Positions 20,856-30,981 of a DNA stretch of 64,000 nt are shown here, one piece after another. The DNA lies in assembly GCA_948567375.1 (NCBI GenBank), contig OX419760.1:43090001-43154000 (forward strand), written 5' to 3'. Within the stretch, counting starts at the first letter, position 1; each line of letters opens with the position of its first letter. The stretch comes from Lunularia cruciata. Lineage: Eukaryota > Streptophyta > Marchantiopsida > Lunulariales > Lunulariaceae. The position numbers and the translations under genes are program-made. Below the pieces are notes generated by a model that saw nothing but the letters and a program-made list of their open reading frames with translations, did not search any database and was not told where the DNA came from.

Positions 20856-23362
20856 GACCTGCTTGACCAATTAAGTAGAGCACGCTACTTTTCCAAGCAG
20901 GATCTTTGTAGCGGCTATTGGAAAATTCTTATTGAAGGAGAGGAGATCCGTGATAGTGTTCTTAGATGATATCTGAATCTATAGTAGGACAGAGGCACAA
21001 CACAAGAATCATGTGCGAGAAGTCCTAAGACGACTACGATAGTGGAAATTTTACTGCAAGAAGTCAAAGTGTGCTTTTTGGCAGAAGGAGGTTACCTTCT
21101 TGGGTCATAAGATCTCATCAGAGGGGATCAAGATGGAAGAAGAGAAGATCAAGGCCATTATTGATTGGCCTACCCCAAAGGATGCTACAGAAGTACGAGC
21201 ATTCAATGGATTGGCCAGTTTTTACCGACGGTTCATCCACTATTATGCTCACGTGGCTGCACCATTGACTGACCTCTTGGGAAAGAACTCGAGCTTCCAA
21301 TGGACCACCAAGCATGAAGAAGCATTCTAGAAGTTAAAGCATATGGTTTCTTCAAGACCTATTCTTCAACTATATGATCCTCAACTACCTTGTGTGGTTG
21401 ATTTTGATGCTTCTAACTTTGCAATTGGAGCTGTGTTGCAATAGGAATTTCCAGATGGACTACATCCTATTGCCTTTGTGTCTTGCCAACTAAATACAGC
21501 TGAAAGAAATTACTCTGCTTGAGATTGGGAACAACTTGCAATGGTATATGCCACCAAGGTATGGAGGCATTATCTCTTAGGGAAACAAGTGATCATGCGA
21601 ACTGATCACAAACCATTGTTGCAGACCTTACACTTGGAGCACATGAAGAGTCGGCATCATCGATGGGAAGAGCAACTCCAATTGTTTGACATCAAACTTG
21701 AGTACAAACCAGGTCAGTTCCATGTCATCCATGATGCTCTATCACAACGACCTGATTTGAAGGATCTTCCTCTCATCACGGCGGCAATTACAAGGGTGTC
21801 CATTGACCCTAAGATCCATAATGAGTTTCAATCAGCTCTACAACAAGATCCCTTCTTCCAAATGGTACATGGTCGTCTGACAACACGTGACAAGGAGTAC
21901 AGCACCTTCTCTTTCAAGGAAGGCCTTTTATTCCATGCAGACCAGATCTATGTTCCAGCCAAAGGTGATCTTTGACTTGTGCGCCTTCAAGAAGCCAATG
22001 ATTTACCAATAGCTGGTCACATGGGAGTGGACAAGACCTTGGGCACCCTCCAACGCCAATGGTGGTGGCCCAACATGACACAAGATGTTTGAGACTTTGT
22101 TTGATCATGTGAAAGTTGCCAACGGAACAAGACCAGCAACCAGAAGATTTATGCATTCTCAACCACTCGCCATTCCATCTACTTGTTGGGAGCATGTGAG
22201 CTTGGATCTCATCACATCCTTGCCAAAGACAAAACAAGGACACACTGCAATTGTGGTGTTTGTGGATAAGCTTAGTAAGCAAATCCACTTGGCACCAACC
22301 TGTGATACCGTGGATGCTCCAACCTTGGCACAAATCTACTTCAACAATGTCTTCAAGCATCATGGGATGCCACGTGTACTCATCTCCGACCAAGATCCTC
22401 AATTTACCGGGAAGTTTTGGCAAGCACTCTTCTAGATACTCGGCACCAAGCTTGCTTTATCCATGGCCTATCATCCTCAAACTGATGGACAAACCAAATG
22501 CGCAAATCGTACATTGGAGGATATGTTGTGGGCCTTTGTCAATGTCCACCATACCAACTGGGATGAATGTCTTGCAGCTGCAGAATTTGCCTACAACAAT
22601 TCCAAACAGGCAAGCAACGGATTTTCTCCCTTCTTTCTCAATTTTGGCCAAGATCCGCTTGTTCCAGATTCTCTTCTTGCTCCCCCTCCCTCTTAGGTTC
22701 CTCATACTTCTACATTCTTGACCACTATATCCCAATCTCTCCAACAGGCCAAATCTCACCTCCTTGTTGCTCAAAATCGCCAAAAACAATTTGCGGACCA
22801 TCATTGTTGTGATCTCACCTTTGAAGTTGGTGATAAAGTCATGCTATCCTCTAGTAACCTCCCTCTTCCACTTGATACCCAAGTTCGTAAACTTGCTCCT
22901 AATTGGATAGGACCCTTTGATATTACCCACATTATCTCTCATGTTGCTTATCGACTTGCCTTACCTTGTCACATGCGTATCCATCCTGTCTTTCATGTTT
23001 CTAAGTTAAAACCCTTTGTTCCTAACCCTTCTTCCTTTTCCTCTCGAGTTCAACCTCCCCCTCTTCCTATCCCTATCAGTGATCATGAGGAGTACGAAGT
23101 TGATCATATCCTTGCGCGTTGCCATATTCAACAAGGCCATTGCCAACATATGGAGTACAAGGTCCTTTGGAAAGGGTATCCCCTTCATGATGCCACATGG
23201 GAACCTCTTTCTCACCTCCAGAATGCACAGATGGTCATCAAGGACTTCGAAGCTTTACTGGCAATGAGGACGTCACCAGCTAGCGGCGGGGGAATATGTA
23301 ACAATATGGAGTTTAGAGACGAAGTTAGTCGGGCTTATGAAGTAGAGAATAAGACAAAATAG
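20856..23362 (+). pseudogene. pol: pol of C1: RT end, RNase H, integrase, chromodomain
   Basis: RT remnant with the VFLDDI box at about 20960, then the TWPTPKDATEVRAFNG-like connection. RNase H follows (VDFDASNFAIGA, RTDHKPLL), then the integrase zinc finger (AGHMGVDKTLGT, CESCQRNK) and the core (SLDLITSLPK, LISDQDPQF). At the third catalytic position the codon at 22496-22498 is AAA (Lys), reading QTKCANR, while C2 has GAA there. A chromodomain is at about 23085-23260 (EYEVDHILAR, YKVLWKGYPLHDATWEP). The frame runs through the purine tract into the first 66 bases of the LTR before TAG. Several stops interrupt pol. Confidence 0.9.
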
Positions 23363-23366
23363 CCTA

Positions 23367-23379
23367 GAATATTCTAGAA
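23367..23379 (+). promoter_or_regulatory. Heat-shock-element-like site in C1 LTR (GAA-type trimer)
   Basis: GAATATTCTAGAA is a perfect GAAnnTTCnnGAA trimer, the binding pattern of heat-shock factors. It lies upstream of the TATA position in U3. In C2 the same place has one or two changes. Confidence 0.5.
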
Positions 23380-23440
23380 GCATCTAAGAAGCTTCTTAGG
23401 AAGCTTCCCAACTAGTTAACTTGCGCCCTAAGCAGGTAGC

Positions 23441-23453
23441 TTCTAGAAGCTTC
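23441..23453 (+). promoter_or_regulatory. Heat-shock-element-like site in C1 LTR (TTC-type trimer)
   Basis: TTCTAGAAGCTTC is a perfect TTCnnGAAnnTTC trimer. The same site is perfect in both LTRs of C3 (46422-46434, 53996-54008). Additional GAAGCTTC dimers surround it. Confidence 0.55.
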
Positions 23454-23705
23454 TAACTAGCTTAGCTTGCACGCCAAGTAGGCGGCTTCTAGAAGGAAGC
23501 TTCTTGAGAAGCTTCCTAGTTAACTTGGCTTGCACTCCAAGAAAGCGGCTCAAGGAAGCTTCTTGAGAAGCTTCAAGAGTCTTGTATGCTACCTGTAAAT
23601 ACCAAGGCCAAAGCTCATGCTAGGCATTTAGAGTTTTCCTTCATTCAAGTGTCCCAATGTGAGTTTCCATTCTCCTATTTCTCTCCTCGGTTTTGGTCTT
23701 TTACA

Positions 23706-24780
23706 CAGGGAGTTACAGAGGCCCAGGCAGTCTAATTTTGGTATGGGATACTGGACAGGGAGTTACAACGTAGAGTTTGTGATGCTACGTTGTTGCAAGC
23801 TACTTTGCCCACTTTGGCAGTAGTTCTTTGGTTTGGCTGAGCGTATTGAGCTCAACATGGTGGAGGAGAGAGTGGTTATATCTAGATTTGGTAGGGAGAC
23901 CTCATCCACAATTGTGACTTCTTCTAGAGTGCAGCACAGTGCACCACACCTAGTTGGTTTTTGAGGATAGGGTGGACAACCCAGATCCTATGGAGCAAGT
24001 GGAAGGCATAGTGGAGTTAGACCCTTACCTTCATTTTTGGGTCAGCAGCAGCCAATGAGTAGTGGTGTTGCTTGTTGGACTTGTGGTGGACCTCACCATT
24101 GGAGAGAGTGTACTCAAGGCAGTGGAATTGATACCTCGGGTGCATCACAACCAGCACAGAGGCAGTGTGAGTATTGCCATAGATTTGGTCACAGTAGTGA
24201 CCGATGTTTTGACCTACACCCGGAGTTACAAAGTGGTAGGGCTGCTATGGCAGGTAGTAGAGGAGCTCCATTTTATGGAGGATGAGGTGGTAAAGGTGGT
24301 AGTAGAGTATCTACACCTAGTAGTGGTGCAGTACATGCCCTTACTCTTGATACAGCTATGGCTACTCGGATTGAGCAATTGGAGTAGAGATTAGCTAGTA
24401 TGGCTATTGCTCAGAGGAGATCAGATTCGGGTGCTGAGGCTTCCACCTCATATGCTGGTGATAGAGATGCTTTGGATTTCATGTGCGGAGCAGCACAAGT
24501 GGATGCATCTGCAGCAGTGACTAGGAGTGCAATACGTGCTCCAGAGCCTAGAGGAGCATCAATGGAGTTGGACCCACAGAGAGGAGAGGCTGGGAGACAG
24601 GTCAGACTTCCCCAGTCTTTCATGCTATCTAAGGCATTGCAGACAACATCCATGGTTCCTAGATGTCCTAGTGCAGGTGTGGTAGGTGGTGATGGAGTGC
24701 ATGATGGATTACCTACTAGTCAACCACTTGCTACTATGCAGACCAAGTCTAGCATGATGTTGGGGGCGGCTTAGCTGATT
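23706..24780 (+). pseudogene. gag: gag of G1 with two zinc knuckles
   Basis: Starts mid-gag at the C1 junction. FGLAERIEL-type and VEERVV sequence at about 23830-23890 matches G2 at 42304-42516. At 24070-24225 there are two different zinc knuckles: CWTCGGPHHWREC (CX2CX3HX4C spacing) and CEYCHRFGHSSDRC (CX2CX4HX4C), then FDLHPEL. A predicted helix (ATRIEQLE..LASMAIAQRR) follows at about 24350. The region is Ser/Ala/Gly-rich and broken by stops. Identity as gag is well supported by the knuckles. Confidence 0.75.
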
Positions 24781-25094
24781 ATGCGGCATCCTTTGTTTTT
24801 TGCCAGTGACATGTTTACATTAAGAGCTGACCTAACTCTAGTGTTCCGGTTGGTTGTCACACTTTGTGAGATGATGCGGTTCCTACTACTAGAGCAGAGG
24901 TGGTTGGTAGTAGAGCTAACTTGGTTGAAGAGCATGGGATCCATTCAACAACCAATGGTTTATGGCAGGCAGCAGCGGCTAGACTGGAGGAGTTGCCAGC
25001 TAGACCGGCCTTTGAGAGAGCATGGTTCACACCTAGTGTTGACCTATTGGATAACCAAAGGGGGATTTTCTGTTTGGTGGGACCTTCAAGGAAG

Positions 25095-25440
25095 GTTTAT
25101 ACACCACAAAAAGTCTTGTTAGACTCTAGTGCGCAGCCCCTTATGTTGGGGAAGGCTGCAGTTGTTGGTTTGGAGTTATGGAAGACCGATGTGGAGAGGT
25201 GTCCATTTCAAATCTGAACATCTCTAGGTGGTGGTTCGACACAACACATCACACGTGGGGAGCTAGTTGTCCAGGTTCAGCTTGGTCATCCGACTGATAG
25301 CTTGATGGTGAGAGCCTAGGCTATTGCGACAATAGCTGAGTCATATGATGTGCTAGTTGGGGGAGTAGTGTTATACCCCATGGGCTTCACCATTGACTAT
25401 TGGGAGGAGACAGTCTCCTATAGACTAGGTTGGCAGTCTG
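25095..25440 (+). pseudogene. Protease-like remnant of G1
   Basis: Contains VLLDSSAQPLMLGKAAV (D-S-S in place of D-S-G), then CPFQI and STSLGGGSTQ-like sequence, then a YDVLVGGVVLYPMGFTIDYW stretch that resembles the D.LLG..... C-terminal half of a retropepsin. Stops occur at about 25215 and 25318. The assignment rests on order after gag and short motifs only. Confidence 0.5.
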
Positions 25441-25689
25441 GTGAGGGACGGGTATGTCACCTACCAGTATGCTTCAGTAGTAGTAGTCTTGGCTCACTAT
25501 AGTCCGAGACCATGGCAGCATCAATTTTAGCTTTCAATGGTGTAGTTACTTGGCCTGGTGACTTGTTGGACGGGAACGCCCATGCAAAGGATACTCCAGT
25601 ACCAGAGGAGATCACTCGGCTTTGGAGTACGAGTGGGATTATTCCATCCACCTTGGATGTTCCATTGTGGAGTTCAAATGAGGCATTGT

Positions 25690-25975
25690 AGCAGCATGTA
25701 GATCAGTTGGTGCAGCAGGCTTGGAGTGGAGCCTTCGTACCATCAGGAGATGAGTGTGAGGATGAGCCTCTAGAGTCACTTACTTTGACACCTTTGGATA
25801 CCACACTCATTGCTTGGCAGTATCCAATAGAGGGGATATGCCTATTAATATTGTTTGGTAGGATCAACACCGGACTAGCTGCGGACAACGAATGGAGAAG
25901 AAGAATATATCAGCTCCCACTTGAGTTGGCTTTGGATGTAAATGTGAGTGGTATGCATATCCTAGAGTGATTTAA
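25690..25975 (+). pseudogene. Possible cytosine methyltransferase motif I remnant in G1
   Basis: The frame reads WSGAFVPSGDE..., then YPIEGICLLILFGRINTGLA. The last part fits the SAM-binding motif I of C5-methyltransferases (LxLFxGxGxG), with Arg and Asn where Gly is usual. It lies after the protease and before where RT would be expected. No PC motif follows; the reading frame decays after about 25960. It could also be a chance hydrophobic match. Confidence 0.35.
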
Positions 25976-26289
25976 ATTTTCCAAGTACAAACAAATAGCT
26001 GAATGTGACAATGGTGCCTGCTATTGCTTGTGAGGAGAGAGACTCTTGAGAGGGGAGAATAGTCTAAAAAAAGTTCTACTATCAACTTCTTCTTTTTTGG
26101 AAGAAAGAGTCAAATTGAAATTGTTATGAGTACAAGTTCCTATTTGGTAGTAGATGCCAAGTTGGTTCTGATGTAGGTTAGAAGGTGGAGCAAGAGAGAG
26201 GAGCCATAAGGATAAAAGAGACCAAGGGACCATACCACATCTTTGTGACCAGGATCTATACTTCTAATTATATTAAGGAGGGAGAAGGT

Positions 26290-26700
26290 TATTGTTGAGA
26301 AACTTTGGAGTTGAGCTGAGGTATGAAAGAAGAATATTCCTAGAGATTGGCTTGGTGAGATCCAATAACTGGGTACTATTTAGCTAGTTAAATCTATGGA
26401 ATTTGTATTATAAGATGGAATGCAACATTTGTATTCTACATGAACGTAGCTGCCTTTGTAAAGCAAAGCACCAGTGCCTTCATAGAGTGAACACACTTCC
26501 ACTTGATATGAAAGTACAAGTTCATAACCTTGTGTTGGATCAAGTAAAAGAAACTAAGAAATAGGTTTCATCCTATAGGTTTGGTATTCATTGAAAATTT
26601 GCAATTCCAACTAGCATACTTCATGCACACTACTTGTGTCATCATAAAATTGTGAAGTTTAAGTGCAAGCAGCTAGGTGCTTGGTGCATTCTTGAGACCA
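26290..26700. other. Unassigned boundary between G1 and G2
   Basis: About 400 AT-rich bases with no open frame longer than 60 codons. G1 (plus) and the G2 integrase (minus, ending about 26690) meet here tail to tail, so LTR remains of one or both are expected. I could not find a matching repeat in the window. Confidence 0.4.
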
Positions 26701-29449
26701 TATAATCATCACAACACCAGCTAAACCAATAGCCCAATGCCAATCATGGTAGCTAGAGATCTTAATCTCCCAAGTGACATCTTTGCAAACCATACTTATG
26801 CAATCCTCTCTTCATTGTCTAAACCACTCTCTTTGTTAAACCATCTACCTCAAGGTGATCTTGGGAGGTCATATGATGATCTATCAAGGTCTTGTCACAC
26901 AAGACTTAAAGCTCCCATAGAACTTTGTATTTTGATCAATCAAAACCTCAATTGGTGTTCCAAAGTGACTAAGAACTTGATCCAAGAATAAGTAAACCAT
27001 CCCTTCACTAGGCTTGTCAAGAAGTGTCACCAACTCAATCCAATTAGAGAAGTGCTCCACCATAACAAAAACATATCAATGATATCTCAAAATCAATGGT
27101 AAAGGTCTAACAAAGTCCAAACCCCTACGGTAACCCAATCCCATGATAGGAGATGGGTCTAAATGTGGCAAATGAGCATTAAATGATGCTCTAACTTGGT
27201 CAAAAACCACACATTTGGCAACAAACTATTGTACATTGGTCTACATATTATACCACCAATAATAACTATGGAGAAAGCTATATGTTTTTTTTACTCCAAA
27301 ATGATCTAGCTCCTAATGAGCATGATGGACCAACTATTGTCTCTAAAATGGAAGTAGTACTACTCATATTCTACCATCCTTTTATACACAAAGAAGATAT
27401 TTGCCTTCCAATCTAAACTGCTTGGCTCATTGAAGAACATGGTCTCCCTCTTAGTACCAACTATGCCATCTAAAACAATAGTGCAAAGATAATTCATCAT
27501 CAAGATATTATCATGAATGTCTTGTTGACCTATACCAATATCTCCACCTTTTGGATCTATGACCTCAACAAATCCTCTTGTATGTGTTGAGGAAGATACC
27601 ACCAAGGCATCAAAAAATCTACATAGAAAGTTAGATCCATGCCAACCTAGCACCATCTCTTCATCTATCTCTCCATGCCAATATTCTTTGGTCTAATCTT
27701 GCTGGTTGGGACATGGGTTTCTATTCAACCCATCTGCATCATGGTTCACCACTCCAAGTTTATGAATAGTTGTGAAAAATCATACTCTTGTAAAATTAGA
27801 GCCCATTGTGCAAGTTTTATTGAAAGCTTGTTGGACTCCTTCAACCACTTCAATGGTTGATGATCAATGATGAGAGTGAAGGGATTACCAAATAGGTAAC
27901 ATTGGAAATGTGCTAACTATCCATACTACTACCAAGCACTATCCCTCATATGCACTATACTTTGCCTTTGCTAAATTTTTGGAGTGACTAGCATGACCAT
28001 CATAAACTCTTTCTCCTCATCATCCTACTAGGTGAGCACTGCTCCAAGCTCCAATGTACTCCAATTAGTATGAACCTAGAATGGTCATCCTCTGATTGGT
28101 CTCCTAAGAATAGAGGCAAATGTCAACCTTTCTTAAGCTCTATAAAATCGCTCTTGCTCATCTCCCTAACACCACTCTTATGTAAGCTTGGTCACTTCAT
28201 CAAGGTCTTAGAAATAACACAATATCCTTTAACATATTAGTTATAGAAGTTTACCAACCCAAGGAATGCTCACACTCTACTCATATCCATAGGCCAAGGA
28301 ATAAGTATAATGGCCTCCACCTTGGCCTATGAATACCAAATCCTCTAGGGTAGATAGTGTGCTCTACTTGTGGAAGAATCCACATTACCCAAGATGTAAT
28401 TTGAGTCCATGAGATCTTAACCTCTCAAACACTTCCAACAAATGTCTCTCATGCTCCTCCATAGTAGTACTATAGACCAAAATGTCATCAATATAGCACC
28501 AAGCAAAATCTAATCATGTTATGATCCTATCCATGACCCTTTGAAACTCACCAAGTGCATTCTTTAACCCAAATGGAAAGAATTGCCATTGATATAATAC
28601 AACCTTATTATGAGGATTAATAGCCCAAAATGTTATCTTGGACTTGTCTTCCTCCTTGATCGGCAATTGATGATATCTTGCTTGAAGATCCAAAGTACTA
28701 AAGACATTTCCATGCATAATCATATCAAAATCTTCTTTGATGTAGGCATGGCATACCAATCAACCCTAATCTATAAGTTGAGAAGATGGTAATCTCCACA
28801 CATTTGCCTATCTGTGTTGCCATGCATATCCTTCTTGGTTGGCATCATTGTAGCTAAAGCATATTCTCCATGTGAAATCTTCACCAAACTAGCCTCAAAA
28901 AGGTCTCTACTCTAGCTTTGAATCAATGCTCTTAGCATGTCATTAGATCCATAGGGATGTAAAAAATTGGTGTATCACTAGTAAGCTCAATTCAAATACC
29001 AAGTCCTTTTAGAGCACCAAAATCCTTCATAACAAAAGTGAAACAACTTGCGTAGTTCCTCAAGAACCTCCAAACTCTCCATCTTTCTCCTCTTGTAAGC
29101 TTAGGTCTAATGTTTGCCTCCTAAGTATCCTCTATAACTGATGTAGAAGTGGAAGACACATTGATTGGTTGCTACACTAGGACTTGGAAGCAATAATGTC
29201 ATGCTCCCAACCACTAGAGTCCCCAACCTCAATGAGGAAAGCTCCCTCTACTTTGGCTGCAAGCTCCATATGACCTCTAGTTGCATCCCAAGTAGACCAT
29301 AGGTGTAACCTAAGATGGTGTAAATGGTGTAACCCACTTGCTTGGATGGACCCCAAGTAGACCACTCTCACTAGTAGCTAGTGGTTGTATCCCAAGAATA
29401 CCCTGCCCACTCAATCCATCACTCCTAGCATGTGCTTGAATCGTCTCAA
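26700..29449 (-). pseudogene. G2 pol: RT, RNase H and integrase, heavily decayed
   Basis: Minus strand. RT at 28860-28514 has ATMMPTKKDMHGN, VFSTLDLQARYHQLPIKEED and FPFGLKNALGEFQRVMDRI. RNase H is weakly visible around 27860-28050. The integrase is at about 27290-26700, with the region around the second Asp reading EVLIDQ at about 26930. Stops occur every 20-60 codons. An upstream stretch (29371-29177) is open but not recognised. The element is of a different lineage from A-F. I join it with the gag at 41621-42700 as one copy split by C2; the join is inferred from orientation and order. Confidence 0.7.
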
Positions 29450-29644
29450 TAGAGAATAAGCCAAATCCGCCTAGAATATTCTATAAGCATCTAGGAAGCT
29501 TCTTAGGAAGCTTCCCAACTATTTAACTTGCGCTCCAAGCATGTAGCTTCTAGAAAGAACCTTCTAAAAGCTTCTAACTAGCTTAGCTTGCATGCCAAGT
29601 AGGCGACTTCTAGAAGGAAGCTTCTTGAGAAGCTTCCTAGTTAA
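29450..29644 (+). repeat. 5' LTR of C2, first part (start truncated)
   Basis: Matches the C LTR from TAGAGAATAAG onward; the first roughly 55 bases (TGTAACAATATGG...) are missing at the junction with G2. Carries GAAGCTTC palindromes. It ends CCTAGTTAA at the insertion of B and resumes at 36239. Confidence 0.88.
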
Positions 29645-30379
29645 TGTAATACCAAGGGTTAGCCATATGATCTAGATGTGAAATTCAGTTTGGTAACATC
29701 TAGAATGATGTTATACATGATAGTCAAAATAGATCAGATAGAAGTATCACCAAAAAAGTACTTCTACTAATAGGGCAGAAACCGAAATAGACTTGAGAAC
29801 CTCATAACCAATAGCTAGACATATGATTTAAAGGTGAGAATTGGTTTGGTAACATCTAGAAGGATGTTACACATGATGGACTAAACAGATCAGAAAGAGG
29901 TATCACCAAAATAGGACTTCTACTAATAGAGTAGGAACTGAAATATGCCTGAAATCTTTGAAGGCAATTTCAGAAGCCTAAATGGATGAATTAGGCCTTG
30001 AAAATGTGCCTATTGCCCTTGCAATAGAGGAAAGGTTGGCCTTCCCTCCCCCTTGCTTTGTCTTGTCGATAGCTTTCCAATGGTACCTTACGTGATTTTG
30101 AGATTCCTACAAGAAGATTCCCTAAAAGATTCCCTCGGGTCAAAGCTTGTTTGACCAACCAGATAGGACCTAGACCAGACAGGTCGCCCATCCAAGTAAG
30201 TAATCCAAGGGTGGAGCTTTTTGACATGTCACCTATATGTGTCCCTAATCCTATGGTGGAGCTTCCTTGGAGGAGATCCTCTTTGTCTATATAATAAAGA
30301 GAAGGTGCTCCCTTGGGGCATCAAATGTTTGAGTGTGCAATCTGTGTTTTCTCTCTTCTCTTGTCCTCGAAGTATTACA
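29645..30379 (+). repeat. 5' LTR of B (735 bp)
   Basis: TGTAATACC...TATTACA. U3 holds two tandem units of about 156 bases (29665-29820 and 29821-about 29976). TATA box CTATATAATAAAG at 30287-30299. Its first 289 bases are identical to the 3' LTR, while I count about 26 differences in the remaining 446. Confidence 0.95.
30287..30299 (+). promoter_or_regulatory. TATA box of the B LTR
   Basis: CTATATAATAAAG about 80 bases before the LTR end. It is conserved in the A LTR and, with one change, in the B 3' LTR (TTATATAATAAAG). It marks the U3/R side of the LTR. Confidence 0.6.
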
Positions 30380-30380
30380 A

Positions 30381-30392
30381 TGGTATCAAAGC
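30381..30392 (+). other. Primer-binding site of B
   Basis: TGGTATCAAAGC, one base after the LTR end. It differs by one base from the initiator-Met type TGGTATCAGAGC of A and C2. Confidence 0.82.
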
Positions 30393-30519
30393 AAGTGTTC
30401 TAGTCCAAGAGAGTGGATCACCCCTCTTGGAATAGCACGAACTAATGAAACTGAGTAATTTGAGGTGGAGAACATAGAGTAATCGCTAGACTTAGGAAGG
30501 ACCTTAGAGAGCAGATGGG

Positions 30520-30741
30520 ATGGATGCGCCGAGGGGACAATTTCCCGCACCTAGCTTTCCATTCTCAAACCCATTCCACATCAAGGTTATGTACATCCAG
30601 CGTGAGTAGATGAGAGTATCACTAGTTTATCACTTTGGTGCGGAATTCATGGACAGAGTGATGAACTCACCAAACCTGGTGATTCTACATGTAGTGATAT
30701 ATGACAGAGAGTGGGATTTGACGATCTACATTCTATTATGA
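30520..30741 (+). pseudogene. Pre-gag small ORF, first copy, element B
   Basis: Begins MDAPRGQFPAPSFPFSNPF and is collinear with the A copy (3762-3983), ending at the same stop. One TAG at 30607-30609 replaces a CAG in A, so this copy is broken. Confidence 0.65.
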
Positions 30742-30745
30742 TAAT

Positions 30746-30949
30746 ATGGATATGAATGTCCCAAATCCTCTCCCTTTCAACACTCAAGTAGAAATCCGTT
30801 ATGTAGTGAGGCCGAAAGTGATGTTTAGAGATTTTGTGGTTAGGAATTTTGGTGAGGAGTATTATCAACGAGTGATAGCTTCTGAGGTCCCAATGGTAGT
30901 TCTGATAGTTTGTGCGCCTTCCAGAGTGATTATATTGACTCTGTATTGA
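30746..30949 (+). CDS. Pre-gag small ORF, second copy (67 aa), element B
   Basis: Intact 67-codon frame that begins MDMNVPNPLPFNTQ and contains RNFGEEYYQRVIASEVPMVV. It is nearly identical to A (3554-3757). It has stayed open while gag and pol of the same copy collected many stops. Function unknown; the gag start follows 32 bases downstream. Confidence 0.6.
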   Translation: MDMNVPNPLPFNTQVEIRYVVRPKVMFRDFVVRNFGEEYYQRVIASEVPMVVLIVCAPSRVIILTLY

Positions 30950-30981
30950 AGTAGACATTAGCAATTGGGTGTTGCAGGAAC

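Larger units (their letters stand above)
20856..23705 (+). mobile_element. Chromovirus C1, 3' end with LTR
   Basis: Starts inside RT where D is inserted (compare C2 at about 38648), continues through RNase H, integrase and chromodomain, and ends with a 3' LTR at 23297-23705. It has an internal deletion of about 150 bp near 20955 compared with C2, removing RT between the SGYW motif and the LDD box. C1 is itself inserted in the gag of G1, which resumes at 23706 with CAGGG. Confidence 0.9.
23297..23705 (+). repeat. 3' LTR of C1 (409 bp)
   Basis: TGTAACAATATGG start after a purine-rich GGCGGGGGAATA, and TCTTTTACA end. U3 is built of three imperfect units of about 60 bases that carry GAAGCTTC palindromes. 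The TATA position (CTGTAAATA, about 23590) is mutated compared with CTATAAATA in C2. LTRs of the same family are at 29450/36234, 41218, 46166 and 53766. Confidence 0.92.
23706..26290 (+). mobile_element. Element G1 (Ty3/gypsy), gag-protease part
   Basis: Gag with two zinc knuckles, a protease-like stretch and a further domain, on the plus strand. A minus-strand relative (G2) gives a parallel gag at 41621-42700. The left edge is the C1 insertion, inside gag. The right end is uncertain: a purine-rich AAGGAGGGAGAAGG at 26275-26288 might be a polypurine tract followed by an LTR starting near 26293, but I see no second LTR copy. No RT or integrase of G1 is visible, so most of pol is probably deleted. 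Confidence 0.6.

Noticed and set aside
29640-29644. TTAA target suggesting a piggyBac-like insertion
   Set aside because: The inserted unit is a complete LTR element; the direct repeat is better read as a 5-bp TSD (GTTAA/ATTAA) with one change.
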